Below are positions 1 through 11,783 of a stretch of 64,000 bases of DNA, piece by piece. The DNA lies in contig JABMCL010000934.1 in NCBI GenBank assembly GCA_018857735.1, positions 392,001-456,000 on the forward strand. Reading direction: 5' to 3'. A program made the translations under genes and the position numbers. Every line of letters begins with the position of its first letter. The first letter of the stretch is position 1. Under the pieces are notes generated by a model. The model did no database searches, had not been told where the DNA came from, and saw only the letters and a list, made by a program, of their open reading frames with translations. The DNA is from Alviniconcha marisindica. Lineage: Eukaryota > Mollusca > Gastropoda > Provannidae.

Positions 1-2
1 TA

Positions 3-352
3 AACTTCCACAACAGCAGCATCAGTTTCCTTTGCATCGTCAAATCAACTGACGTAAGTGTCACAGCACGCGACTGGCTTGTCAATTCAATTAAGCTAAT
101 CACAGGTGAGCTCTCTTCACTCACGGTGAAGCATGGTTCTCTGTTCAGCTTTGGTGTAAGCTCTTTGAAAAAAGCACTGGAGGAAGAAGGCAAGATGAAT
201 GAAAACAGAAAAATAAGCTAGAAAAGCTACAAACCCAACTCAAAGGAAAGGAAGTGTCTGCCCAAGCACGGATGAAATTTCTGTGGGATGTTGGCAAGTT
301 TGCAATGCTAGGGGCCACAGTTCCCATGCTGTACAGCAGTGACGATTATTAA
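3..352 (+). pseudogene. Coding fragment, unrecognised C-terminus (tentative)
   Basis: An open frame from the window edge reads VTARDWLVNSIKLITGELSS, VSSLKKALEEEGKMNEN, then switches frame at an A5 run (209-213). It continues LKGKEVSAQARMKFLWDVGK, FAMLGATVPMLYSSDDY to a TAA at 350-352. The continuity of charged helix-like text followed by a short hydrophobic segment suggests the tail of a real or retro-copied protein. I do not recognise the family. It lies downstream of HTT exon 26 on the opposite strand, probably within an HTT intron. The frame break suggests a pseudogene or a base error. Confidence 0.35.
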
Positions 353-639
353 TTGCTCACACCACCAGTACTGAGAGAGGTACTTTAGGAAAATGTAATT
401 ATTAGCTTCAGTGTTTTACTGGACTTAATCTCTTGGAAGATTAGTAATGTTCCAAATCTATGTAGCTTTGTGAGAAAAGACCTTTTTTTCTTTTCTTCTT
501 CTCTGTTCTATTCTAAGCAGTTAAAGTGATACAAGAAACCAATGTTACAAATCCTCCTCCTCCAGGGAGATCAGGCAAAACTGACAGTCTCCACTCCCTT
601 CTCGTATCCTACCTGTACCCCCACTTTCTGCTCCACTTT

Positions 640-1125
640 CTACTCCCCCCTTATCTCCACTGTCGACCCCACTTTCTACCCTTCACAGTCCATCTCACAA
701 ACTTATCCCACTTTCTACCCTTCACAGTCCATCTCACAAACTTATCCCACTTTCTACCCTTCACAGTCCATCTCACAAACTTATCCCACTTTCTACCCCA
801 CTTTCTACCCTTCACAGTCCATCTCACAAACTTATCCCACTTTCTACCCTTCACAGTCCATCTCACAAACTTATCCCACTTTCTACCCTTCACAGTCCAT
901 CTCACAAACTTATCCCACTTTCTACCCTTCACAGTCCATCTCACAAACTTATCCCACTTTCTACCCTTCACAGTCCATCTCACAAACTTATCCCACTTTC
1001 TACCCCACTTTCTACCCTTCACAGTCCATCTCACAAACTTATCCCACTTTCTGCCCTTCACAGTCCATCTCACAAACTTATCCCATTTTCTACCCTTCAC
1101 AATTCATCTCACAAACTTATCGCCC
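640..1125. repeat. 39-bp minisatellite, ~12 copies
   Basis: The unit contains TTTCTACCCTTCACAGTCCA and TCTCACAAACTTATCCCAC, with two insertions of a 12-bp sub-unit. The unit is 13 codons long, so all frames give long ORFs. These are not genes. Confidence 0.95.
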
Positions 1126-1199
1126 ATCTTAATCAAAGTGGTTGAGTACCACACACACAGCTCAAAGTGAAAGGGAAACTGCTGGCCTCACTGCTTGCT

Positions 1200-2790
1200 T
1201 CAGTACTGACATCAGTGACTGTGTGGGTACTACCTACAGCTGCACGTCTTACTTGTTGTTTACTGTTTCAGTGACTGTGTGGGTACTACCTACAGTTGCA
1301 CGTCTTGCTTGTTGTTTACAGTTTCAGTGACTGTGTGGGTACTACCTACAGCTGCACGTCTTACTTGTTGTTTACTGTTTCAGTGACTGTGTGGGTACTA
1401 CCTACAGCTGCACGTCTTACTTGTTGTTTACTGTTTCAGTGACTGTGTGGGTACTACCTACAGCTGCGCGTCTTACTTGTTGTTTACAGTTTCAGTGACT
1501 GTGTGGGTACTACCTACAGCTGCACGTCTTACTTGTTGTTTACTGTTTCAGTGACTGTGTGGGTACTACCTACAGCTGCACGTCTTACTTGTTGTTTACT
1601 GTTTCAGTGACTGTGTGGGTACTACCTAGAGCTGCACGTCTTACTTGTTGTTTACAGTTTCAGTGACTGTGTGGGTACTACCTACAGCTGCATATGTCTT
1701 ACTTGTTGTTTACTGTTTCAGTGACTGTGTGGGTACTACCTACAGCTGCATATGTCTTACTTTGTTTACAGTTTCAGTGACTGTGTGGGTACTACCTACA
1801 GCTGCATACGTCTTACTTGTTGTTTACTGTTTCAGTGACTGTGTGGGTACTACCTACAGCTGCACGTCTTACTTGTTGTTTACAGTTTCAGTGACTGTGT
1901 GGGTACTACCTAGAGCTGCATACGTCTTACTTGTTGTTTACAGTTTCAGTGACTGTGTGGGTACTACCTACAGCTGCATATGTCTTACTTGTTGTTTACG
2001 TTTCAGTGACTGTGTGGGTACTACCTAAGCTGCATATGTCTTACTTGTTTACTGTTTCAGTGACTGTGTGGGTACTACCTAGAGCTGCATATGTCTTACT
2101 TGTTGTTTACAGTTTCAGTGACTGTGTGGGTACTACCTAAGCTGCATATGTCTTACTTGCTGTTTACAGTTTCAGTGACTGTGTGGGTACACCTAGAGCT
2201 GCATTGTCTTACTTGCGTGTTTACAGTTTCAGTGACTGTGTGGGTACTACCTAAGCTGCATACGTCTTACTGCTGTTTACAGTTTCAGTGACTGTGTGGG
2301 TACTACCTAGAGCTGCATATGTCTTACTTGCTGTTTACAGTTTCAGTGACTGTGTGGGTACTACCTAGAGCTGCATATGTCTTACTTGTTGTTTACAGTT
2401 TCAGTGACTGTGTGGGTACTACCTAGAGCGCATACGTCTTACTTGCTGTTCAGTTTCAGTGACTTGACACCTAGAGCTGCATAGTCTTACTTGTGTTTAC
2501 AGTTTCAGTGACTGTGTGGGTACTACCTAGAGCTGCATACGTCTTACTGCTGTTTACAGTTTCAGTGACACTCAGTGTCAGGGTACACCTACAGCTGCAT
2601 ATGTCTTACTTGCTGTTTACAGTTTCAGTGACGCTTGGTACTACTAGACGCATGCTAGACACAGATCTACCTGTGCTACGCTGTTTACAGTTTCAGTGAC
2701 TGTGTGGGTACTACCTAGAGCTGCTATGTCTTACTTGTGTTTACAGTTTCAGTGACTGTTGGGTACTACCTAGAGCAGCATATGTCTTCT
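1200..2790. repeat. 56-bp minisatellite, ~28 copies, decaying rightwards
   Basis: Core unit contains TGACTGTGTGGGTACTACCT and ends GTTTCAG. Left copies are nearly identical; right copies (after ~2400) carry many indels. The gradient suggests homogenisation from the left side. Confidence 0.95.
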
Positions 2791-2819
2791 GCTGTTTATT
2801 CATGCAGAAGACATTGGGC

Positions 2820-3012
2820 AGTTTTCCCTGTTGGTCCACAAGTGCTGCATAATGGTCCATGTGACCATGCGAGACATTCGTTTCCCAACTGTTGGTCCAC
2901 AAGTGCCAGCATAATGGCATCTGTGACCATGCGAGACATTCGTTTCTCACCTGTTGGTCCACAAGTGCCGACATGATGGCGTCTGTGACCATGCGAGACA
3001 TTCATTTCTCAC
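2820..3012. repeat. Copies of HTT exon 26 3' end plus donor (60-bp unit)
   Basis: Each unit repeats the last ~45 exon bases (minus-strand text MSRMVTDAIM...DQQ) and most carry the donor-like GTGAGAAA or GTTGGGAA. They follow the true exon tail head-to-tail. Confidence 0.9.
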
Positions 3013-3129
3013 CTGTTGGTCCACAAGTGCTGGCATGATGGCGTCTGTGACCATGCGAGACATTCGTTTCCACCGGTCCTCACTCTCCCTGTGGCACTGC
3101 TGTAGGATGATGACAAACATCTCCAGGGC
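3013..3129 (-). CDS. HTT: HTT exon 26 (last exon in window)
   Basis: The 39-codon exon encodes ALEMFVIILQQCHRESEDRW then KRMSRMVTDAIMPALVDQQ, matching human [20 protein letters not shown] and the block after it. Acceptor TTTCAG, donor GTGAGAAA. Four extra copies of the acceptor and exon start lie upstream (3150-3455). About three extra copies of the exon's 3' end and donor lie downstream (2820-3012). The next exon is off the left edge. Confidence 0.95.
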
Positions 3130-3149
3130 CTGAAAGCAAGGCCAGTACA

Positions 3150-3460
3150 ACACACACATCACATCACTGGGCACTGCTGTAGGATGATGACAAACATCTC
3201 CAGGGCCTGAAAGCAAGGCCAGTACAACACACACATCACTGGGCACTGCTGTAGGATGATGACAAACATCTCCAGGGCCTGAAAGCAAGGCCAGTACAAC
3301 ACACACATCAATGGGCACTGCTGTAGGATGATGACAAACATCTCCAGGGCCTGAAAGCAAGGCCAGTACAACACACACATCAATGGGCACTGCTGTAGGA
3401 TGATGACAAACATCTCCAGGGCCTGAAAGCAAGGCCAGTACAACACACACATCACTGGGC
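3150..3460. repeat. Copies of HTT exon 26 acceptor plus 5' end (~72-bp unit, 4 copies)
   Basis: Each copy carries GCTTTCAG and the first ~35 exon bases (ALEMFVIILQQC), then reverts to intron sequence without the rest of the exon. Confidence 0.92.
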
Positions 3461-4257
3461 ACTACTGGCGATAACATGCAGACACTAATCACAGAAGATG
3501 AGATCAGCCACCAACAATCAGCTCAAGACTGGAACTGTTTTAAAGGCAACATCAAAGATGGCAAGGCAATGTGTGGCAGACATACCAGCAGATATATACA
3601 TGGGTCATTCTACAGAGATGTGTACCAGTAGCTACAACTGAAGGTGGCCCATATCAAACAGGTATTCTGAATCAGTCTTTTGTTGCAATGTCTACCTTTC
3701 ACATGTATTATGTTGTATGTTGACGTGAGAGACATTAAAAACACCACCGAATGACAGTATTCAGTTATAAGTGTTTATATATTGGGTGGATGTTGCAAAC
3801 TGATTTGGAAAGGGCAGTGTCTTTTCGTGACATTTTCTGCACACATGCCAAGAATGTATCACAGCACTGAAAGTCCCTTTTCACCTTGAATGAAGCTGAT
3901 TTGGAACATGTAATACTGATGTCTTTCTGTGTTGGACAGATGATTTGGTTTTTCTAAAGGTAAAATAAAAATTATTCAATCATTTCTGATAGCAGCACCA
4001 TCATCAGTTTGTTTCCAACTCAAACACACCAGAAACACACTTGGTCAGTACAGTGCAGGAATATACTAAGCACTAATTTTTTTCGTTGATCACACACGCC
4101 ATACTGTGGTATCCAAATATCAAGTTGGATATTAATATTTTCAATTCAAAGTTATTTGCAAGATTGGGTTTTGGTTTTAGGTATTATTTAAAAAGAATCA
4201 CTTTCTGAATTACTTAAACATGAAACATAACAGGCGACTATTTTTTGTCAAACTGGA
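3461..4257. other. Unique AT-rich intron sequence
   Basis: No coding, RNA or repeat signal recognised. HTT intron between exons 25 and 26. Confidence 0.6.
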
Positions 4258-4785
4258 CTGCGTGCATCGACACAAGACCATTACATATGCCTGAGTTGAC
4301 CATGCATCGACACAAGACCATTACATATGCCTGAGTTGACCATGCATGGGCACAAGACCATTACATATGCCTGAGTTGACCATGCATCGACACAAGACCA
4401 TTACATATGCCTGAGTTGACCATGCATGGGCACAAGACCATTACATATGCCTGAGTTGACCATGCATCGACACAAGACCATTACATATGCCTGAGTTGAC
4501 CATGCATCGACACAAGACCATTACATATGCCTGAGTTGACCATGCATGGGCACAAGACCATTACATATGCCTGAGTTGACCATGCATGGGCACAAGACCA
4601 TTACATATGCCTGAGTTGACCATGCATGGGCACAAGACCATTACATATGCCTGAGTTGACCATGCATGGGCACAAGACCATTACATATGCCTGAGTTGAC
4701 CATGCATGGGCACAAGACCATTACATATGCCTGAGTTGACCATGCATGGGCACAAGACCATTACATATGCCTGAGTTGACCATGT
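4258..4785. repeat. 40-bp minisatellite, 13 copies, two alternating variants
   Basis: Units are identical except at one 3-base site, reading CATGCATCGA or CATGCATGGG. The last run is all of the second variant. Confidence 0.95.
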
Positions 4786-5317
4786 GCTGGGGGGTGTAAG
4801 GAGAGATTTGATTTGTACATCCTGTTCACAGCCATGTGTTACGCAGCTGATCTCCTGGAAATGTGGTGGATTGTATTTTGTTGAATAAAGATAAGTGTAT
4901 GCATCTGTATGCTGCTTTTTTCTTCTTCCTTTTTTGCACTTGATATTGTATTTTGTCCACTTTTTCTTTGTCCATGTTAGTTCATTTTGACAGGCCATTG
5001 GTTTTGCCCAGAAACTGCTGATGTGGGGGGAAAAAAGCCAGCCATTCTGTGTTTTGGCAGCGGATGACACATTTTTAGAACACTGCTCTGGAGAACAACC
5101 ATATATACACAGGCTTGTCCATGTTCTCAGATGCCCTCCTGAACCACAGATATTTGGCTAACACATCTTTCTCAGTGACAAGGGTCCACAGGTACAGGTC
5201 AACCCAGTTACATACACACATGCATGTACTGCAAGTATGCACACACACCACAAAACATGGTGCACACACACCCACATCACACCACCCACACCACCACCAC
5301 CCACTGCGAGCACACAC

Positions 5318-5454
5318 CTGATGGTAATGGATCAGACGTAAAAGCATGGAGACCACCACTTCCCTCTGTGTCTCAAGTTCCTTGCTGACATCAGAGCGTG
5401 ACGTGCCACGCAGCAAAAACAGATCGTACACGATAGGCTGAAGTGCTGGAATGG
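5318..5454 (-). CDS. HTT: HTT exon 25
   Basis: The 137-nt exon encodes [20 protein letters not shown] then [20 protein letters not shown], matching human [20 protein letters not shown] and [20 protein letters not shown]. Acceptor GTCACAG, donor GTGTGTGC, phase 0. Confidence 0.97.
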
Positions 5455-5519
5455 CTGTGACAACCAGAAAACATACACACACAAATGTTAGCAATAAGAA
5501 CATATACAGACAGTGAAAT

Positions 5520-5660
5520 TTCACAGTAGTGAAAATAATAATAATAATAATGACTCTTATATAGCGCTATACCCCGTAAACATTTACAAGCTCACAGCGC
5601 TGTACATTATCAACATCAAAATCCGCTTGACAATCAAAAAAGTACAAATACTATAAAAGC
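5520..5660 (-). mobile_element. SINE-like 3' end with ATT tail
   Basis: On the minus strand the text GTACAGCGCTGTGAGC is followed by GCGCTATATAAGAGTC and an (ATT)n tail. A 3' end of this style recurs in marine invertebrate genomes. No A/B boxes are visible, so this is a 5'-truncated copy. Low-complexity AT-rich sequence follows to about 5940. Confidence 0.5.
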
Positions 5661-5943
5661 ATACATCAATATCAAATTGACAAAAAAGCCAGGTTGAAAC
5701 CAAAAGACAAGAAAACACTAGAAATGTACAAGTAGAATTATACACAAACAAATATAAATGAAATATAACAGCTGCTGGAAAACATGCCAGTAAAAAATGT
5801 TATAAGAATAATCCATACAAGAAGTTGAAACACAGATACTCAATGAAATGTGACTGCAGATATAACACATACAAAGCTGACAGAAGTTACAGTACGTACA
5901 CTGAAACAGGTTAGTTGCCAGAACATATACATTCACAGCTAAT

Positions 5944-6775
5944 ATGAGGGAGAGAGGCAGAGAGACACAAACACAGAAGGATCTAGGAAGGAGGGAGACA
6001 GAGAGACACAGACAGAGAGGAGGGGAGGGAGGGAGACAGAGAGACACACAGACAGAGAGGAGGAGGGGGAGGGAGGCAGAGACAGACAGAGGAGGAGGGG
6101 GGGAGGGGGAGGGAGGCAGAGAGACACACAGACAGAGAGGAGGGGGAGGGAGGCAGAGAGACACAGACAGAGAGGAGGGGGAGGGAGGCAGAGAGACACA
6201 CAGAAGGAGGGGGAGGGAGGCAGAGACACACAGAGAGAGGGGAGGGAGGGGGAGGGAGGCAGAGAGACACACAGACAGAGGAGGAGGGGGAGGGAGGCAG
6301 AGACACACAGACAGAGAGGGGGGGGGGGGGGGGAGGGGCAGAGAGACACACAGAGGAGGAGGGGAGGGGGCAGAGACACAGAGAGAGGGGGGGGGAGGAG
6401 GCAGAGACAGACAGAGAGGAGGAGGGGAGGGAGGCAGAGAGACACACAGACAGAGAGGAGGGGGAGGGAGGCAGAGAGACACAGACAGAGAGGAGGGGGA
6501 GGGAGGCAGAGAGACACACAGACAGAGAGGAGGGGAAGGGGGGGGGGGGGAGGCAGAGAGACACAGAGAGGAGGGGGGGGGGGAGGGAGGCAGGACACAC
6601 AGACAAAAGAGAGGAGGGGGAGGGAGGCAGAGAGACACAAGACAGAGAGGAGGGGCAGGGAGGCAGAGAGACACACAGAGAGGAGGGGAAAGGGGGAGGG
6701 AGGGAGGCAGAGAGACACACAGACAGAGAGGAGGGGAAGGGGGGGGGGGGGGGGGAGGGAGACAGAGAAAGACTT
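5944..6775. repeat. Purine-rich G/A minisatellite (~36-bp units)
   Basis: The plus strand is almost pure purine, with units such as GAGGGGGAGGGAGGCAGAGA and ACACACAGACAGAG. It has many GGG/GGGG runs, including a G14-type run near 6319. All long ORFs here (on both strands) are repeat artefacts. It is intronic between exons 24 and 25. Confidence 0.95.
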
Positions 6776-6879
6776 AAGGGGAGTTGGTGGTCCAGATGAC
6801 CCATTCTTATATTTATTGAGTTTGTGGTTGCATAAACTGACCATACATGCCTGACTGCATAAAAAGGACTGTGTTTATC

Positions 6880-8087
6880 TGGCTTCACTAACTGATTGTG
6901 AGTGTCTGGCCGCACAAACTGACCATGTGTGACCTTGAGTGTCTGACTATTGACGTGAGTGTCTGGCCGCACAAACTGACCATGTGTATATGTCTGACTG
7001 CACAAACTGACCATGTGCAGAGTGACCATGAGTGTCTGACGGCACAAACTGACCATGAGTGTTTGGCTATACGAACTGACCATGTGTATCTGTCTGACTG
7101 CAGAAACTGACTATGTGTATCTGTCTGACTGCACAAACTGACCATGTGTATCTGTCTGACTGCACAAACTGACCATGTGTATCTGTCTGTCTGCACAAAC
7201 TGACCATGTGTATCTGTCTGACTGCAGAAACTGACCATGTGTATCTGTCTGACTGCACGAACTGACCATGTGTATCTGTCTGACTGCAGAAACTGACCAT
7301 GTGTATCTGTCTGACTGAACAAACTGACCATGTGTATCTGTCTGACTGCACAAACTGACCATGAGTGTCTGACTGCACAAACTGACCATGTGTATCATCT
7401 GTCTGACTGCACAAACTGACCATGAGTGTCTGACTGCACAAACTAACCGTGAGTGTCTGACTGCACAAACTGACCATGTGTATCTGTCTGACTGTACAAA
7501 CTGACCATGTGTATCTGTCTGACTGTACAAACTGACCATGTGTAACTGACTGTACAAACTGACCATGTGTATCTGACTGTACAAACTGACCATGTGACCA
7601 TGTGTAACTGACTGTACAAACTGACCATGTGTATCTGACTGTACAAACTGACCATGTGTATCTGTCTGTACAAACTATGTGTATCTGTCTGACTGTACAA
7701 ACTGACCATGTGTATTGACTGTACAAACTGACCATGTGTATCTGTCTGACTGCAGAAACTGACCATGTGTATCTGTCTGACTGCACAAACTGACCATGTG
7801 TATCTGTCTGACTGCACAAACTGACCATGAGTGTCTGACTGCACAAACTGACCATGTGTATCTGTCTGACTGTACAAACTGACCATGTGTATATGTCTGA
7901 CTGTACAAACTGACCATGTGTACTGACTGTACAAACTGACCATGTGTATCTGTCTGACTGTACAAACTGACCATATGTATTTGTCTGTCTGCACACACTG
8001 GCCACATGTATCTGTCTGTACAAACTGACCATGTGTATCTTGCTGCACAAACTGACCATGTGTATCTGTCTGGCTGCACAAACTGAC
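6880..8087. repeat. ~31-bp minisatellite of exon 24 donor copies
   Basis: On the minus strand each unit reads ...CACATG/GTCAGTTTGTGCAG..., echoing the true junction CTCACG/GTCAGTTTGTGCAG at 8087/8088. About 35-38 copies, some lacking a few bases. Frames run through as long ORFs only because of the periodicity. Confidence 0.93.
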
Positions 8088-8236
8088 CGTGAGTGTCCGG
8101 CTGCATGCCTGAGGCCATGATCCCATCGCAGCGGTGGATGATGGTGGGCATGTCGATGATGGGTTTGCTGTGATACTTCTCATAGGACAACATGACTAAG
8201 AACTGGAAAATGTGTGGCACAAGCACCTCCGAGTTT
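8088..8236 (-). CDS. HTT: HTT exon 24
   Basis: The 149-nt exon encodes [20 protein letters not shown] then CDGIMASG, matching human [20 protein letters not shown] and CDGIMASG. Acceptor TTGCAG, donor GTCAGTTT. The junction CACG/GTCAGT is the seed of the 1.2 kb array to the left. Confidence 0.96.
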
Positions 8237-8504
8237 CTGCAATGCAACAAGACAATGTGAACGACATCAATTCTCATGTGCCACACCAACTAATGCTATA
8301 TAAAATCCATCATCATCATCAACTATGCCACTCTTTAATCATGGCTTTCATATCCTTCCTCACATCCTTTCACACCATACGCAACTCACTTCATGATCCT
8401 CAAATTGCCCTGATATAACCGTACCAGTTGACTGGGCGTAAAACACCAACTTACTTACTTCATGATCCTCAAACTCCCCTCTGTCCACTCCCTCTTACAT
8501 GCTA

Positions 8505-8675
8505 TAGTTTTCACAACACAGTTCATACCAATAATTATGAATACTTTAAGTGCTCTGTCTCTAGGTTCACAACACAGTTCATACTAATAATTATGAATAC
8601 TTTAAGTGCTCTGTCTCTAGGTTCACAACACAGTTCATACTAATAATTATGAATACTTTAAGTGCTCTGTCTCCA
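8505..8675. repeat. ~62-bp tandem repeat, 3 copies
   Basis: Unit contains TTCACAACACAGTTCATACT and AATAATTATGAATACTTTAA. Two younger copies are identical; the first has a few differences. Confidence 0.9.
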
Positions 8676-8945
8676 GGTCCAGTAGGACACTGCTGTTCTA
8701 CTGCTGACAGTAGTGACCACCCTCCATCAGTCCTGTGGGCAGTAGGACACTGCCGTCCTACTGCTGACAGTAGTGACCACCCTCCATCAGTCCTGTGGGC
8801 AGTAGGACACTGCTGCCCTACTGCTGACAGTAGTGACCACCCTCCATCAGTCCTGTGGGCAGTAGGACACTGCTGCCCTACTGCTGACAGTAGTGACCAC
8901 CCTCCATCAGTCCTGTGGGCAGTAGGACACTGCTGCCCTACTGCC
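8676..8945. repeat. 60-bp minisatellite, ~4.5 copies, self-complementary core
   Basis: Unit contains CAGTAGGACACTGC and CCTACTGCTGACAGTAG, so each copy can fold on itself. Single-base variants (TGTTCT, CGTCCT, TGCCCT) mark the order of duplication. Confidence 0.9.
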
Positions 8946-9695
8946 CTTCATGTCAGGACTACAAGGTACCTCAACCATAAAAATTAAAAAATCCACACAT
9001 AAAGCAATCCCAAACATAAGGTGGAAAGTTGGCAGTGTCACAGCCAATGATCAAAATAAACCCCCCCCCCCCCCCCCCCCCCAAAATGACAACAACAACA
9101 TGACATGGTACACAAAAGTGAAACATTAACTGAATTTGCTAAAACAGAATGTGTCAGTCGATTAAAACATGCACACAATGTCAATTTCTGGAGCCAAACA
9201 GCATGGCAGATGCTAGCCAAGCCAGTTTGTGTCTACTGCAACTTGGTTAATGAGATGAAGCTGAAATTGAAGCTACCACCAGTTTCTCTCACTGATACTC
9301 TGTGTCAACATATGATGTGATTTTGGTTCTGTACTTTTCCACCTTCAAACAAGTACTCCCGTACACTGACAGCATGACAAGGCATTCCAAATTCCAGTTC
9401 TGCAGTCCTGTGCTCCGTCTATTGCCCACAAGACATCACTGATCAGTTGGCCAATGATGTGACTTCTTAACTCCGGTTCAAAATATTATTACAATTTTCT
9501 TGGAAAAGAAAGCAAGTTAAATCTTACTTGTAGATGAAGGCACCCCATACACTATCAAGCACAGGGGTTAAATGTGAGGAAAACAAGCACTGCCTTCTAG
9601 TCCAAAGACTGGGGTAAGCTTTAACACGGTTAATTCCCTCTTTGCAACACCCACAATAACCTGGAGCACTCCATTCTGGCCACTGGACCCTCTAC

Positions 9696-9913
9696 CTTAT
9701 TTGCCCTTCCTCGATGAACTCAAACTGCTTGAGGACGAAGCTGATGAAGATCATGTCCGAGTCCAGGAGGCAGTAGTTGACACGCAGCTGGATGAGCTGC
9801 GTGAGGAGGTCCAGGACCTGCCTCTGCAGCTGCAGGCACGAGGTCACGGTGTACTGCTTCAGGGCCTTGATCACCAGGGGCTCAAACAGCCGGATGTAGG
9901 AGCCGATCACAGC
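9696..9913 (-). CDS. HTT: HTT exon 23
   Basis: The 218-nt exon encodes [40 protein letters not shown] and [20 protein letters not shown], a near-identical match to human HTT and among the best-conserved blocks. Acceptor TGTTCAG, donor GTAGAGG. Copies of the acceptor and first ~25 exon bases recur through 9930-10480. Confidence 0.97.
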
Positions 9914-10490
9914 CTGAACAACAACAGTATAAACGGACAAGTTGTACAATAACAACAACAACAGTACAGCTGGCTGTGGGATCCAATCACAGCCTGAACA
10001 ACAACAGTATAAACGGACAAGTTGTACAATAACAACAACAGTACAGCTGGCTGTGGGATCCAATCACAGCCTGAACAACAACAACAACAACAACAACAGT
10101 ACAGCTGGCTGTGGGATCCAATCACAGCCTCAACAACAACAGTACAGCTGGCTGTGGGATCCAATCACAGCCTCAACAACAGTACAGCTGGCTGTGGGAT
10201 CCAATCACAGCCTCAACAACAACAACAACAACAGTACAGCTGGCTGTGGGATCCAATCACAGCCTCAACAACAACAACAACAACAACAGTACAGCTGGCT
10301 GTCAAATAATCACAGCCTGAACAACAACAACAATATTACAGCTGGCTGTCAAATAATCACAGCCTGAACAACTACAACAACAACAGTACAGCTGGCTGTG
10401 GGATCCAATCACAGCCTCAACAAAAACAACAACAAGCTGTCAAATAATCACAGCCTGAACAACTACAACAACAGTACAATTACTGCATCT
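9914..10490. repeat. CAA/TTG-rich array with exon 23 acceptor copies
   Basis: Minus-strand units read (TTG)n TTCAG/GCTGTGATTGGATCC, copying the true junction TTCAG/GCTGTGATCGGCTCC. Eight or more copies have different (TTG)n lengths. Plus-strand frames spell Asn- or Gln-rich text, which is incidental. Confidence 0.93.
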
Positions 10491-10589
10491 TATACCATTA
10501 AGGTGCAGTTTTGAGTGATATTTTGGGGGTTGAATTTATCTGATGCCAGTATCTTGTTGATTTACTTGCTATGGTGCATGTGCCACACT

Positions 10590-11110
10590 CAAAACACAAG
10601 GACATTACTCACATTTATTGATGCAATGTAGCTGATAACTGACAATTGATAAACTCACATTTATTGATGCAATGTTGCTGATAACTGACATTTGATCAAC
10701 TCAAATTTACTGATGCCATGTTGCTGATAACTGACATTTGATCAACTCAAATTTATTGATGCCATGTTGCTGATAACTGACATTTGATCAACTCAAATTT
10801 ATTGATGCCATGTTGCTGATAACTGACATTTGATCAACTCAAATTTATTGATGCAATGTTGCTGATAACTGACATTTGATCAACTCAAATTTATTGATGC
10901 CATGTTGCTGATAACTGACATTTGATCAACTCAAATTTATTGATGCCATGTTGCTGATAACTGACATTTGATCAACTCAAATTTATTGATGCAATGTTGC
11001 TGATAACTGACATTTGATCAACTCAAATTTATTGATGCAATGTTGCTGATAACTGACATTTGATCAACTCAAATTTATTGATGCAATGTTGCTGATAACT
11101 GACATCTGAT
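10590..11110. repeat. 46-bp minisatellite, ~11 copies
   Basis: Unit contains ATTTGATCAACTCAAATTTA and GATGCAATGTTGCTGATAAC. Variants differ at one base (GCAATG or GCCATG). Confidence 0.95.
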
Positions 11111-11252
11111 CAACCCAGACCCAGACTGGTCCATGTAAGGTCAGCTTTCCCCCATCTCACAACCATGTTTCCCAGCATATAATTATAAGCACAATCAAAC
11201 TCTGCCTCAGAGAACTGCTTCCTCTACACACGAATATGAATGTCCCCCTCAC

Positions 11253-11328
11253 CTTGTCAACTTTGCTGCTTGGCTTCAGAATGGCCGGCACCTTCCTCTC
11301 CACACGCTTCTTCAACCACAACAGGGAA
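11253..11328 (-). CDS. HTT: HTT exon 22
   Basis: The 76-nt exon encodes SLLWLKKRVERKVPAILKPS and SKVDK, corresponding to the less conserved human stretch [20 protein letters not shown]. Acceptor GTTTAG, donor GTGAGG. Identity is supported by both junction phases and by position between exons 21 and 23. A fragment of retrotransposon RT lies about 50 bp to the right. Confidence 0.85.
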
Positions 11329-11351
11329 CTAAACAACAAACAAAAACGCTT

Positions 11352-11470
11352 GTGCAACTGTTCATACTGGTCAAATGTTACCTCACATTACAATGTGGTG
11401 TCCCACAAGGCTCTATGCTGGGACCTATCTTGTTCATTATTAACACTGCACAGCTGGGAAGGGTCACACA
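11352..11470 (+). mobile_element. LINE reverse-transcriptase fragment
   Basis: A plus-strand frame reads LQCGVPQGSMLGPILFIIN, the conserved RT block (VPQGSxLGPxLF) of CR1/jockey-type non-LTR elements. It ends in CA repeats. No YADD box or other domains remain. Confidence 0.8.
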
Positions 11471-11507
11471 CTCCAACACTTTATTCAACATCTTTCTCTT
11501 CATTTCC

Positions 11508-11508
<1 letters not shown>

Positions 11509-11587
<79 letters not shown>

Positions 11588-11721
11588 AACAAACACACTC
11601 CAGAACTTCATTCAACATCTTTCTTGACACTTCCAACACACACACACACACACACACACAATACATAAACAAACACTCCAGAACTTTATTCAACATCTTT
11701 CTTGTCACTTCCACACACACA

Positions 11722-11781
<60 letters not shown>
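11509..11781. repeat. Three CA microsatellites in a duplicated segment
   Basis: (AC)n tracts at 11509-11585, 11637-11661 and 11715-11781 are separated by near-identical spacers carrying TCCAGAACTTCATTCAACAT, so spacer and microsatellite were duplicated together. Confidence 0.95.

Positions 11782-11783
<2 letters not shown>

Noticed and set aside
4258..4785. CRISPR-like regular repeats
   Set aside because: Direct tandem units without spacers in a eukaryotic intron.
5718..7083. Pro/Leu/Cys/Ser-rich ORFs, 277-366 codons on both strands
   Set aside because: The purine-rich array is open in many frames. No unique text flanks it.
9942..10367. Gln/Asn-rich frame resembling a polyQ protein
   Set aside because: CAA repeats on the antisense strand within an array copying the exon 23 acceptor; unrelated to HTT polyQ.
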